From Pleurotus ostreatus/Saccharomyces cerevisiae fusant (lineage: Eukaryota > Opisthokonta), in NCBI GenBank assembly GCA_024196135.1, contig JAMQCK010000874.1, positions 1-14,556 on the forward strand: 14,556 nt of DNA. Direction: 5' to 3'. Both the position numbers and the translations under genes were made by a program. This document shows positions 14,509 through 14,556 of this stretch, one piece after another (the first letter of the stretch is position 1; the number at the start of each line of letters is the position of its first letter). A model generated the notes under the pieces. It was given only the letters and a program-made list of their open reading frames with translations, had not been told where the DNA came from and made no database searches.

Positions 14509-14556
14509 ACTCTCCTAAGTTAAGCCCTGCCTCTTGGGGAGAAGGCACGGTGAGCA

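Overview
The window looks like eukaryotic, probably fungal (perhaps basidiomycete) nuclear DNA. The genes have TATA boxes 100-200 bases upstream of the first ATG. One gene carries a 65-base intron with a textbook donor (CAG|GTACGT) and acceptor (CTGCAG). Intergenic spaces are large, there are no bacterial-style operons or ribosome binding sites, and the proteins are low-complexity and Ser/Pro-rich. The species cannot be fixed from the sequence alone. Oomycetes or other protists are not formally excluded.

The layout is a head-to-tail array on the minus strand. Seven diverged genes and one truncated gene are read in the same direction. In transcription order (high to low coordinates) they are A (14251-13709), B (12674-11865), C (10859-9369), D (8238-7636), truncated D' (6734-6660), E (6274-5702), F (4509-3806, two exons) and G (2380-1628). 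Each full gene starts at the first ATG downstream of a TATA-like box, and upstream of that box lies one or more copies of a motif read as GCGCCRCAAA on the minus strand. The proteins (about 180-500 residues) are rich in Ser, Pro, Ala and Thr, look disordered, have no signal peptide or membrane segment, and match no family I recognise. Three of the N-termini (D, D', F) look related; otherwise the proteins have diverged beyond visible alignment.

After each full gene, roughly 20-460 bases beyond its stop, lies one copy of an approximately 60-78-base conserved block (seven copies). It has a fixed internal spacing, a small hairpin and a terminal TTCGAA. Between each block and the next promoter lies a splice-donor-like site (usually GTACGC on the minus strand) followed by pyrimidine-rich sequence. 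The repeated unit is therefore: promoter - Ser/Pro-rich gene - 3' region - conserved block - GCGCCTCAA-type motif - donor-like site - next promoter. The visible non-coding parts are better conserved than the proteins.

The left end (1-1360) has a block and a donor-like site but no recognisable promoter below them, and holds only one doubtful 220-residue ORF. The other extra element is a degenerate tRNA-Val-like sequence at 5243-5312. How the proteins work, and whether they act together, cannot be told from sequence. Shared promoter parts suggest co-regulation.
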